Shown piece after piece: positions 40,272-48,002 of a stretch of 64,000 nt of DNA. Each line of letters starts with the position of its first letter. Position 1 is the first letter of the stretch. The position numbers were made by a program, and so were the translations under genes. The stretch is from the NCBI RefSeq assembly GCF_042676605.1, contig NZ_JBHTHQ010000022.1, positions 1-64,000 on the forward strand, in the 5' to 3' direction. This DNA is from Alloscardovia venturai (GTDB lineage: Bacteria; Actinomycetota; Actinomycetes; Actinomycetales; Bifidobacteriaceae). The notes beneath the pieces are model-generated. The model worked only from the letters and a program-made list of their open reading frames with translations. It was not told the origin of the DNA and did no database searches.

Positions 40272-41225
40272 ATGCGTTTGAGGATTGATTTAGCATATGA
40301 CGGCACAGATTTTCACGGCTGGGCACGCCAAAATGGACAGCGAACGGTACAAGGTGAGATTGAGGCAGCAATTGCTCGCGTATTGAGGCTCGACCCATCA
40401 GACGTGCTTCTTACTGTTGCTGGTCGCACAGATGCCGGCGTGCATGCGAGTGGGCAGGTTTGCCACATCGATGTGGATGATGATGTTCTCGAGCGTGCAA
40501 TTGGGCATATGAGCGGTGTAAGTGCTTCAGAAGCGTTGCATCGACGGATTTCACGGCTCGTTCCGTCTGATATTTCGATCTTTAGTATTGAGAAAGCCCC
40601 TGAAGGTTTCGATGCTCGTTTTTCAGCGTCAGATAGAGTCTATGTATACCGTGTGGCAGATGGCGTGACGAAGCGTGATCCGCGGCTTTCACGAATGGTT
40701 TTGCGTGCAGATGATGTGCTCGATGTTAATGCTATGAACCGAGCAGTAAAAGCCACGATTGGACTGCATGATTTCGGCTCATTCGCGCTGCCTAATCCAG
40801 GTGGCACGACCATACGCGAAGTCAAGTTTGCCGCATGGCAGCGCGTGCCACATGTGCAGCTTACTCCCGAGAACGTTTATACGGGAGGGGCTGAGCATAA
40901 TTCGACGCAGGCTGTCGGTGCGGCACCGGATGGAGGACACGCATATGAGATTGATTTTGCCGAGTCAGGACTATTAACCTTCACCATAATCGCCGATGCT
41001 TTTGCGCGTAATATGGTGCGGTCCCTCGTTGGGGCGAGTATTGCAGTAGGCAGAGGCAAGAAAAGTGTGGACTGGTTTATCGATAAAGTAAACGATCCTG
41101 AGCGCGAAGGGCTTACCGGACCAGCACCAGCTTGCGGTCTTACCTTGGAGCGAGTGAATTACCCGAGCGATGAGCTGCTGGCTGAAAGAGCTGAGGCGAT
41201 TCGAGCTGTACGTACACTTAGGTAG
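40272..41225 (+). CDS. truA: tRNA pseudouridine synthase A
   Basis: TruA modifies positions 38-40 of many tRNAs. The 317-residue protein has the catalytic motif VAGRTDAGVHASGQV, in which the Asp attacks the uracil. MRLRIDLAYDGTDFHGWARQ at the start and AFARNMVRSLVGA near 240 are conserved. It is longer than E. coli TruA because of inserts around residues 75-90 and 200-220, as in other actinobacteria. It lies at its usual place after rplQ, but has its own promoter. Confidence 0.95.
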   Translation: MRLRIDLAYDGTDFHGWARQNGQRTVQGEIEAAIARVLRLDPSDVLLTVAGRTDAGVHASGQVCHIDVDDDVLERAIGHMSGVSASEALHRRISRLVPSDISIFSIEKAPEGFDARFSASDRVYVYRVADGVTKRDPRLSRMVLRADDVLDVNAMNRAVKATIGLHDFGSFALPNPGGTTIREVKFAAWQRVPHVQLTPENVYTGGAEHNSTQAVGAAPDGGHAYEIDFAESGLLTFTIIADAFARNMVRSLVGASIAVGRGKKSVDWFIDKVNDPEREGLTGPAPACGLTLERVNYPSDELLAERAEAIRAVRTLR

Positions 41226-41238
41226 CGGAACAATATTC

Positions 41239-42495
41239 TCAATTGTCGCTGTTCATGGTGCCTCGCTGAATGGGAATTTCTCGCAACGGCGAAAGCAGTG
41301 CAATGAAAATTCCGATTATTTGTATGCAAATTATTGTGAAAAAAATAATTCCTGATGCAGAAAACGTTTGTAATCCAAAACCAACGAAGATAGGAGTAAT
41401 CGCACTGAAGATAGTCGCTACAGTTTCAAGAACAGAATCAGCGCGTCCTTGCATGGAGTTAGGAATTTGCGAATATATGTATCCTAGCATTGCAGCATTA
41501 TCAGCAGGGAAGAGAAAAGTACCAAAGGCGAGAAAAATGAGAGTTGCCCAATAGTTGGTAAAAAGCATGAGCAATATTGTGCAAATTGTGAATAGGGCGA
41601 GATTAAGAGCCGTAATAACTGACGGCTTAAGATGCTGAGCAATCGGAACTGCAATAAGGGAACCGAGGAACATTACAAAACCAACGGAACAATCAACGAG
41701 AGCAATTTTTACCGTGTCCGTGTGAGATGAGATAAGCTGAATTTGTACATTGACGAATAAAGCAGTAGTAGCGATATTACTTAAGGCAGCGCTGAAAATG
41801 AACCATAAAAAGATTCTTTGATTGAAAGACCACGTAAGTCCTTCCCAAAGTTTTATGAAGAAATTTTGAACGACATTTTGATTCTGGTTATTATGAGAAT
41901 CCTGAGCATCTGCGCGGTAGACAATGGTAATTTGTGAAGCAAATACGCCGCTTAATGCATGTAAAAGACCCGTTATAAGGAAAGATGCAGTATTCCAGAA
42001 TTTGTAAATGAAACCGAAGAATGCGGTGCTTACCATGCTGAGAATTGATTCTCGTGACTCACGTATTGCCTGGGCTTGGGTAAATAAATTATCGCTAATA
42101 ATTGATTTGAGTATCGCATTATTTGCAGGAGAAAGCAACCCTGAAACAAGAGCAAGTACCGTGATAAGGACGAGGAATATAGGTGGAATTAAAATTCGTA
42201 AGTATGAGAAAGTAACCAGTAGCAGACAGATAATTGTCCCTGCAATGCTTAAGAGTTGCAGCATCTTTTTCCGGCTATATATGTCAGCTAATGTGCCACC
42301 AAAAAAGGTGGAGAAGGAAAAGAAAAAAGACGCCAAAGCGATAGACAGTCCTGTAAAACTTTCAGACTGTGTGAGTGAGAATGCAATGAGTGGAATGAAA
42401 AAATCGCGAGATGATGTAGCAAGTAAATCGGTTGTATCGCTAAAAAACCAATGTGAATAATTCTTTTGTCTAAAAAGAGATAATGTGCTGCTCAT
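41239..42495 (-). CDS. MFS exporter, MccC-like position in a peptide-nucleotide type cluster
   Basis: The 418-residue protein has about twelve membrane segments and a major facilitator pattern, with GGTLADIYSRKKMLQLL as the loop 2-3 motif. I choose the ATG at 42495 because ggagaaaagaa lies directly upstream and it overlaps the adenylyltransferase stop in ATGA; the frame is open ten codons further up. In microcin C clusters the gene after mccB is mccC, an MFS exporter that also gives partial self-protection. By position this protein should export the product of the upstream enzyme. Base composition is AT-rich compared with truA. The transport class is firm, the substrate inferred. Confidence 0.85.
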   Translation of the reverse strand: MSSTLSLFRQKNYSHWFFSDTTDLLATSSRDFFIPLIAFSLTQSESFTGLSIALASFFFSFSTFFGGTLADIYSRKKMLQLLSIAGTIICLLLVTFSYLRILIPPIFLVLITVLALVSGLLSPANNAILKSIISDNLFTQAQAIRESRESILSMVSTAFFGFIYKFWNTASFLITGLLHALSGVFASQITIVYRADAQDSHNNQNQNVVQNFFIKLWEGLTWSFNQRIFLWFIFSAALSNIATTALFVNVQIQLISSHTDTVKIALVDCSVGFVMFLGSLIAVPIAQHLKPSVITALNLALFTICTILLMLFTNYWATLIFLAFGTFLFPADNAAMLGYIYSQIPNSMQGRADSVLETVATIFSAITPIFVGFGLQTFSASGIIFFTIICIQIIGIFIALLSPLREIPIQRGTMNSDN

Positions 42496-43583
42496 TTCTT
42501 TTCTCCATTCAAGAAGTGAGGGCATTCATTGGGAACAGGTATACTGTAGGAAGCATCATACTGGTACAAGTTTTGATGCATAACGTTGCCTACCGTTTGT
42601 GGATTAAGGTTTAATAAGTATCGAATTGCCTCATATGATGCAAGACCGGATGCTATTTGTACAACTGGTCCGAATGCGGGAGTAATTTCATGTCTTGGAT
42701 CGTTGAGATAAGAAGTTGAGCGATTGTGATCGTGCAGATTTTTTATTGCTGATTCCATAAAACATGTATAACATCCTGTTTTCTTTGGGACGAAAATGCC
42801 ACATTGGATTATAGGACCGTTGTAGCTTGCTAGCATCCAAGCTATTTCGTTCTTTACACAATAAGAATTAATCCAATCATATATTTCGTTAGGTGTGTCT
42901 GCGCAACATAGCAAAAAATCAAATTCAGAAGTAAGGACTTTTTCAAGACAATCTTCTGAATCTATTTTTTGTTCTATCGTTACGATATTGATATTTGGAT
43001 TATATTCTTTTAATCGTTTTGCTGCTTGATCGGTTTTAGGCTTGCCGACACTTTCTAAATCAAAAAGTATTTGACGGTTTAGGTTTGAGAGTTCTACTGT
43101 ATCGAAATCAACAATAGTGAGATTTTTTATTCCGGACGAAATAAGATTGTAAGCGATTCCGCCACCAATTCCGCCCATTCCTAAAATAGCTACATTCTTT
43201 TCCTGTAGGGTCTCGATAGATTCCCATCTGGTTGATATCGGGCCTCGATTTATCCAATCTAAATACGCCACACTGCGTGAATAGCGTTCTTGATCTTCTA
43301 AAGACAGGGTTTGCGATGGAGATACGAGTTCTATATGCCCATTTTCGATGAAGCTATCTATTATCTTTCTAGCGAAAGAGATAGGGATAGAACTTGCAGA
43401 AGAAAAATCTGAAACAGCGGTATCGTAAGAAATAGCGTGTGACAGCAACGGAGATAAGTAGCGTAAAATTTTTTGTTCTGGATCAGGAAACGACTGGGCT
43501 AATCCAGGCGTCGGTGAGCCGATTATGGTTGTCTTATCGTCTAGAGCAATCATTTCATGACCAGTACGAATTTTGATTAACAT
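42492..43583 (-). CDS. MccB-like E1/ThiF adenylyltransferase with N-terminal peptide-binding domain
   Basis: The 363-residue protein has the two-part build of MccB, the microcin C enzyme that adenylates its peptide. Residues 1-95 look like a winged-helix RiPP recognition element. The E1-like part follows from QERYSRSV at 98: GMGGIGG at 135-141 binds ATP, DFD at 159-161, NLNRQ at 167-171 and GKPKTD at 180-185 are active-site motifs. The stretch YCVKNEIAWM...FVPKKTGCYTC closely parallels MccB. Cys271 and Cys274 are half of the zinc site; the second half is Cys354 and His356 (ECPH) rather than CxxC. The ATG lacks a ribosome site, but TATAAT lies 5 bases upstream. The likely substrate is the 27-residue peptide encoded just upstream. 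Confidence 0.82.
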   Translation of the reverse strand: MLIKIRTGHEMIALDDKTTIIGSPTPGLAQSFPDPEQKILRYLSPLLSHAISYDTAVSDFSSASSIPISFARKIIDSFIENGHIELVSPSQTLSLEDQERYSRSVAYLDWINRGPISTRWESIETLQEKNVAILGMGGIGGGIAYNLISSGIKNLTIVDFDTVELSNLNRQILFDLESVGKPKTDQAAKRLKEYNPNINIVTIEQKIDSEDCLEKVLTSEFDFLLCCADTPNEIYDWINSYCVKNEIAWMLASYNGPIIQCGIFVPKKTGCYTCFMESAIKNLHDHNRSTSYLNDPRHEITPAFGPVVQIASGLASYEAIRYLLNLNPQTVGNVMHQNLYQYDASYSIPVPNECPHFLNGEKK

Positions 43584-43588
43584 GTTGA

Positions 43589-43594
43589 ATTATA
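43589..43594 (-). promoter_or_regulatory. Candidate -10 box immediately before the adenylyltransferase gene
   Basis: On the minus strand a perfect TATAAT ends 5 bases before the ATG at 43583, and no Shine-Dalgarno is present. It could allow a leaderless transcript for enzyme and exporter separate from the peptide message. Confidence 0.35.
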
Positions 43595-43641
43595 TGGAAG
43601 GAAGAGGGGGAATATAGGGTATCCGCCCTCAAAGCGATTAC

Positions 43642-43725
43642 TTACGCACCGGTTTTACGTGGATACAACCATGTATCGATATCTTCGATATCGGTTACGG
43701 TGAATGTTGTTTGTTGATCTTCCAT
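43642..43725 (-). CDS. 27-residue precursor peptide of a RiPP-like cluster
   Basis: This short gene begins MEDQQTTFTV, has an acidic middle TDIEDID (residues 11-17) and ends TWLYPRKTGA before TAA. The ribosome site aaaggaggaaat directly before the ATG is the best in the neighbourhood. It lies 58 bases upstream of the MccB-like enzyme on the same strand, exactly where mccA stands in microcin C clusters. The acidic N-terminal part resembles leader peptides recognised by winged-helix domains, and the cationic Leu-Tyr-Pro-Arg-Lys end could be the core. Unlike MccA it does not end in Asn. It is too short to be found by normal gene finders. The coding call rests on start, ribosome site and context. 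Confidence 0.75.
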   Translation of the reverse strand: MEDQQTTFTVTDIEDIDTWLYPRKTGA

Positions 43726-43895
43726 ATTTCCTCCTTTCAACACCCAACTTTACATTATGAGGATAGCTGTAATATTGCAGGAATATCGATATGTGGACTG
43801 TTGAATTGCGTAAGAAGTTCGATTAGAATTTCTCTGCCGCTTGTGGCATACTAGTTAAGTTCACTTTTACAGTAATGCTGTAAGAATGAATGTGT

Positions 43896-43981
43896 GGATG
43901 ATTGTCCGAGCGGTCGAAGGAGCACGACTCGAAATCGTGTGAGGCTAAACACCTCCAAGGGTTCAAATCCCTTATCATCCG
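43896..43981 (+). tRNA. tRNA-Ser (anticodon CGA)
   Basis: Acceptor strands ggatgat and atcatcc pair perfectly. The anticodon arm is cacga-ctCGAaa-tcgtg, giving anticodon CGA for serine UCG codons. A long variable arm (gtgaggctaaacacctc region) and the T-loop ggttcaaatcc are present. CCA is not encoded. A terminator follows. It borders the AT-rich peptide cluster. Confidence 0.95.
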
Positions 43982-43986
43982 CTCTT

Positions 43987-44024
43987 GCCCTCCTAGTAGA
44001 AATGCTGGGAGGGCTTATTTTTAT
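43987..44024 (+). terminator. Terminator of tRNA-Ser
   Basis: gccctcctag at 43987-43996 pairs with ctgggagggc at 44005-44014 and is followed by ttatttttatt. Confidence 0.85.
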
Positions 44025-44078
44025 TACTCAGGCAAGTATTTGAGGGCTTTCCATCTCTGCTAGACAGTGTCATAAGCG

Positions 44079-44519
44079 CTAGCCAATATCAATATGATGA
44101 ATCGTCCCATCCCATTTCGCCAATTCGCTCTTTAAAAATGTAGGCCGTATGTCGAATCGGCTTATCTCATTCATCTGAACCCATTCACACTCATATGGGT
44201 GGCCGTCCAAAGTGTGTGGTGGAATTTCTCCAAGCAGATCCACGCTATAATGAAATTCAATCATATGATGAAGCTCGCCGTTGTAGTCAAATCGATTTTC
44301 GACGACGAACATCAAGTCTTTTACGATGCACTGCAGCCCTAATTCTTCCCCAACCTCACGGGCTACGGCGTCTTTGCTTGATTCTCCAACTTTTATAGCT
44401 CCGCCAACTAGGTGATTTTGATCTTCTACTTTATATGTGAGTAATGCGCCGTCTCTTATGATGATTGCCGCGACTCTCACGCCATGCCTACCATTTTCTG
44501 TTATCGTTCTAAAATCCAC
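44079..44519 (-). CDS. NUDIX hydrolase
   Basis: The 146-residue protein has a complete Nudix box starting at GAIKVGE and running through REVGEELGL, matching GX5EX7REUXEEXGU. Nudix enzymes cleave nucleoside diphosphate derivatives. Substrate cannot be told from sequence. It lies on the other side of tRNA-Ser from the peptide cluster; a part in detoxifying a nucleotide-linked peptide is imaginable but unsupported. Its start has no strong ribosome site. Confidence 0.88.
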   Translation of the reverse strand: MDFRTITENGRHGVRVAAIIIRDGALLTYKVEDQNHLVGGAIKVGESSKDAVAREVGEELGLQCIVKDLMFVVENRFDYNGELHHMIEFHYSVDLLGEIPPHTLDGHPYECEWVQMNEISRFDIRPTFLKSELAKWDGTIHHIDIG

Positions 44520-44660
44520 GGAATCGCCCTTTCGTCGAAATAGCGTAGGTGAAATATTCTATCCCATAGTTGCTCTGAACGAAGATAAGTAAATTTTGGA
44601 TCGTCTCAACAAACTCACTTTTGTCTTCTTGCCATTTCTCTCCATAATGTCACGTATGCT

Positions 44661-44666
44661 TATAAT
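44661..44666 (+). promoter_or_regulatory. -10 box upstream of the aldo/keto reductase
   Basis: A perfect TATAAT lies 34 bases before the ATG at 44701. A convincing -35 at 17 bases is missing. Confidence 0.45.
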
Positions 44667-44700
44667 ATGTAACTATTTATACGCAACGAAGCGAGGAAAA

Positions 44701-45693
44701 ATGGATAAAAGACTAGCAACGCGTTTGGGCTCACCGATTTCTGAAGTTGGTTTGGGCACATGGCAGCTTGGCACTGATTGGGGTGAGGTTACAGAGCAAG
44801 ACGCGCACGAAGTTCTCGAAACAGCGCTCGAAAATGGCATTAATTTCATCGACACTGCAGACGTGTATGGTGATGGGCGAAGTGAGCAGTTCGTTGGCGA
44901 ATTTAGAAAGAATCACCCTGACGAGCAGCTTTTCATCGCCACGAAGATGGGACGCCGAGGTCCGCAAGAATTCGATGAGTACTCGAAAGAGCATTTCCTT
45001 GAGTGGAATGATCGCTCCCGTAAAAACTTGCAGATGGACACGCTCGACCTCGTTCAGCTGCATTGCCCACCGACGGATGTCATTACTGCTCAGCGCACAT
45101 ATGATTATCTTGATGAAATGGTGGATACTGGCCGTATCGCGCGTTACGGCGTAAGCGTAGAAACGTGCGAACAAGCACTACTCGCAATGGAGCGTGAGAA
45201 CGTGGCATCAATTCAGATTATTATGAATATTTTCCGCAGAAAGCCACTTGAGCAGGTCCTGCCAAAGGCGGTCGAAACCGGTACTGCAATTATTGTGCGT
45301 GTACCGCTTGCGTCAGGTTTACTCAGCGGAAAATACACGAAAGACACCACATTTGCGCCAACCGACCATCGCACATACAACCGTCACGGTGAAGCATTTG
45401 ACGTAGGAGAGACGTTTGCGGGAGTCCCATTTGAGGAGGGCGTACAGGCGTCTCAGGAGTTTAGCGCATTGTGCGCGAAGTATGTCCCAGATGCTACTCC
45501 TGCGCAGGTCGCTCTGCGCTGGATCCTCGACCAAGAAGGCGTGACCACCGTCATTCCAGGTGGCCGCAACGTATCACAGGTGAGTGCAAATGCAAATGCT
45601 GCCGCGCTCGCGCCATTATCTAGCGAGTTTAAGGCTCAGCTGAAGGATCTTTACGATACGTCTATTCGTGGCTTTGTGCACGATAAGTGGTAA
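44701..45693 (+). CDS. Aldo/keto reductase
   Basis: The 330-residue NADPH-dependent reductase has a complete TIM-barrel pattern: LGTWQLG near the start, the catalytic NFIDTADVYGDGRSE with Asp and Tyr, Lys in ATKMGRRGP, and LDLVQLHCPP carrying His. The C-terminal CLKW-like RWILDQEGVTTVIPGGRN is the cofactor region. It belongs to the family acting on small aldehydes, with no firm substrate. The ATG at 44701 is chosen because cgaggaaa precedes it; the frame is open for 35 codons upstream. Its 3' end overlaps the convergent MATE gene by 32 bases. Confidence 0.9.
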   Translation: MDKRLATRLGSPISEVGLGTWQLGTDWGEVTEQDAHEVLETALENGINFIDTADVYGDGRSEQFVGEFRKNHPDEQLFIATKMGRRGPQEFDEYSKEHFLEWNDRSRKNLQMDTLDLVQLHCPPTDVITAQRTYDYLDEMVDTGRIARYGVSVETCEQALLAMERENVASIQIIMNIFRRKPLEQVLPKAVETGTAIIVRVPLASGLLSGKYTKDTTFAPTDHRTYNRHGEAFDVGETFAGVPFEEGVQASQEFSALCAKYVPDATPAQVALRWILDQEGVTTVIPGGRNVSQVSANANAAALAPLSSEFKAQLKDLYDTSIRGFVHDKW

Positions 45694-47098
45694 GCCACAC
45701 CTCGCTTTTGACACGCCACAGGAAGAGAGCGCCGCAAATCCACCATTGGATAAGCATCGCAAGCCAGTAGCCGCTCACGCCCATCATCGGGCATAAAACG
45801 AAAGCGAGTGGTACGCGAATTATCCAGATAGATCCTGCGGTAAACAGGCTTGAAACGAGTGTGTCCCCAGCTCCACGAAGTGCTGCTGACGCTACGATGG
45901 ACACGGCGAATAATGGTTCGCTAAACGCTCCGATTCGTAGTGCGGCGGCACTTATATTTTGTATTTCGTGGCTTGGGGACAGCAGTGAAATAAGCTGCGG
46001 TGCGAAGATGAACATAAGCACACCCGCCGTGCTCATTGCTGCAACGCCGAGGGCAATGGTCAGCCATGCAAAGCGCCTTGCCATGCGGTACTGTTTCGCG
46101 CCGATAGACTGGCCAACGATGGTCGTAGCTGCAGTTCCGATGCCGTAGCCAGGCTGATAGCAGAAGCTTTCTGCGGTAATAGCGAACGAATTTGTCGCGA
46201 TTGCCACCGTTCCCAGCGGTGCAATAATGCGTGTGGATACCACTTGTGCTCCATTGGTTACCGCTGTCTCAATTGCGACGGGTGCCCCGATTTTTACCGC
46301 TTTCCACAGCGTAGTGCGGCTAAATTTAACATGCTCGCCCACGTGGCGCTTCAAGTGTGGGCTAGAAAAAAGCATATACCACAAGTAAATTGCGGCTCCC
46401 ACAAATTCAGAGAGAGCTGTGCCGAGTGCCGCGCCTGCCACGCCGAGGTTCGCGCCAGGCCACCACAATGTCAATGGCCCTAAAGTGTATGCAGTTGTTG
46501 GAAAAATAAGCAGCGAATTGAAAATAACATCGCATACGCACATAATGATGCTCACGAGTCCCGGAAGCTTCATATTTCCCGAACTTTGCACCATCGAGCT
46601 GCCCATCGATGTGTACTGAATCGCTAGTAGCGAAAGGCCGAATATGCCCAGATATGCCGTTGCTCCCGCACGAATTTCAGCCTCGCCGCCAAGCCACGTT
46701 GGCAAAACGAATGCGAGCATTATAGTGATGAACGCGAGCAGAGCAGAAAAAGCAAATCCCCATGTGAGCCCTTGCTTCATCAAATTTCGCGCTTCTTTAT
46801 GGTCTTGTGCTCCGAAACGCTGCGCCATTTGTACACTAAATCCAGCGGTAAGCGCTGAGCACAGTCCGGAAACTAGCCAGGTCACAGGGGAGACGAGGCC
46901 GATAGATGCTGATGCGCTCGTGCTTAAGTGCCCCACCATTGCAGCATCAATGTATTGCATCACAATGTATGACAACTGCGCGGCAATCGTCGGTAAAGAA
47001 AGTAATACGACGAGAAGGACGCTGCGCTTGCGTGTGAGCGTCTCGCCGATGTGGAGTTGGTGAAGAAGTTCGGCAGAAGCGGGGAATTTCTTAGTCAT
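45662..47098 (-). CDS. MATE family multidrug efflux transporter
   Basis: The 478-residue protein has twelve hydrophobic segments in two similar halves, with VLLSLPTIAAQLSYIVMQYI and the DAAMVGHLS segment typical of MATE exporters. These use Na+ or H+ gradients to expel cationic drugs. The upstream gene on the same strand is a TetR regulator 78 bases away, so the pair may be a drug-responsive unit. The end overlaps the aldo/keto reductase gene on the opposite strand. Confidence 0.9.
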   Translation of the reverse strand: MTKKFPASAELLHQLHIGETLTRKRSVLLVVLLSLPTIAAQLSYIVMQYIDAAMVGHLSTSASASIGLVSPVTWLVSGLCSALTAGFSVQMAQRFGAQDHKEARNLMKQGLTWGFAFSALLAFITIMLAFVLPTWLGGEAEIRAGATAYLGIFGLSLLAIQYTSMGSSMVQSSGNMKLPGLVSIIMCVCDVIFNSLLIFPTTAYTLGPLTLWWPGANLGVAGAALGTALSEFVGAAIYLWYMLFSSPHLKRHVGEHVKFSRTTLWKAVKIGAPVAIETAVTNGAQVVSTRIIAPLGTVAIATNSFAITAESFCYQPGYGIGTAATTIVGQSIGAKQYRMARRFAWLTIALGVAAMSTAGVLMFIFAPQLISLLSPSHEIQNISAAALRIGAFSEPLFAVSIVASAALRGAGDTLVSSLFTAGSIWIIRVPLAFVLCPMMGVSGYWLAMLIQWWICGALFLWRVKSEVWLTTYRAQSHE

Positions 47099-47176
47099 AG
47101 CGTCCTCAAGATTAACATGAGAGTTTGTCGAATGCGCTGTAGGGAGAACCGTCAGTATATGTGCCTCAGCAGTGTG

Positions 47177-47758
47177 TTAGTGCTGCTCATACGGCGCGCG
47201 CAGAGGCGATACCCCATGCTCGAGGAGATCTCCGAGAAGTTTAACCGCTTCGTCTTGCGGCACTTTCTTACCGGACATAATCCACCGGCGCCACACATTA
47301 ACGGACGAATACACCACAAAAGTATTGATAAGTTCCTGCTTGGCCTCGCTAAATTCGCGATACGGATTGTATAAAGCGCGACTGTTCCTTGTAGTGTGCC
47401 GCACAAGGTCGTCGGTAAAGTGACGCAGCTTAGAAGAACTTAAAATTTTTTCTAAGCGTGGATTTGATGAGAAAAATTCAAACATCGCCTGGGACAGACT
47501 GTAATAATCAAACGGCTGAGGCAGTGAAGCGATCGCCTCGGAGTACCGCTGAGCTAAGACGTTCACACAGTCATCGTATAAGTCTTCAATGCTGTTGTAG
47601 TGCAGGTAAAAAGTCTTACGGTGAATATGCGCGTGGGAAGCAATCTGTGAAATAGTGACATCGCTTGAGCCGGTTTGACTCAAAAGATCAAAGTACGCAT
47701 AACGAATCGCTTCGTGTGTACGAAGCCAACGTAGGGAGCGCACGTCACTGTGATCCAT
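47177..47758 (-). CDS. TetR/AcrR family regulator
   Basis: The 193-residue protein has the N-terminal TetR helix-turn-helix, visible as VTISQIASHAHIHRKTFYLHYNSIEDLYDD. The rest is a helical ligand-binding domain, of the type with a TetR_C-like core. It probably controls the MATE gene that follows and perhaps itself. The divergent GH3 gene shares the 244-base intergenic region, so it might also be a target. Ligand unknown. Confidence 0.88.
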   Translation of the reverse strand: MDHSDVRSLRWLRTHEAIRYAYFDLLSQTGSSDVTISQIASHAHIHRKTFYLHYNSIEDLYDDCVNVLAQRYSEAIASLPQPFDYYSLSQAMFEFFSSNPRLEKILSSSKLRHFTDDLVRHTTRNSRALYNPYREFSEAKQELINTFVVYSSVNVWRRWIMSGKKVPQDEAVKLLGDLLEHGVSPLRAPYEQH

Positions 47759-48002
47759 ACATACTCGCTTTCACATACCAGCCCAGTGTGAGGCCGAATC
47801 GCACCGCGTAAAAGTTTTATATCCAACTATATCAAAAGTGTGTAATTGCCACATTTTTCGGTTTCATGGTAATTGAGTCGATTTGTGATACCGGATAGCG
47901 TCGAATTATCGCAATGAAGCCTCGCTCACGGTAGAGCAGTAGAGCGGTCGCACAAAGTAGAGTGCGCGCGCATGAGGAAGTGCGGTAGAAGAAAGGAAAA
48001 AG
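47759..48002. promoter_or_regulatory. Divergent intergenic region between TetR and GH3 genes
   Basis: I see no reading frame here. Both genes must start from it. The GH3 gene has agaaaggaaaaag before its ATG. I could not identify a clear operator or well-spaced promoter hexamers by eye. Confidence 0.35.

Noticed and set aside
41270..42460. Plus-strand frames of 94 and 150 codons
   Set aside because: They are antisense to the MFS exporter and have no domain pattern.
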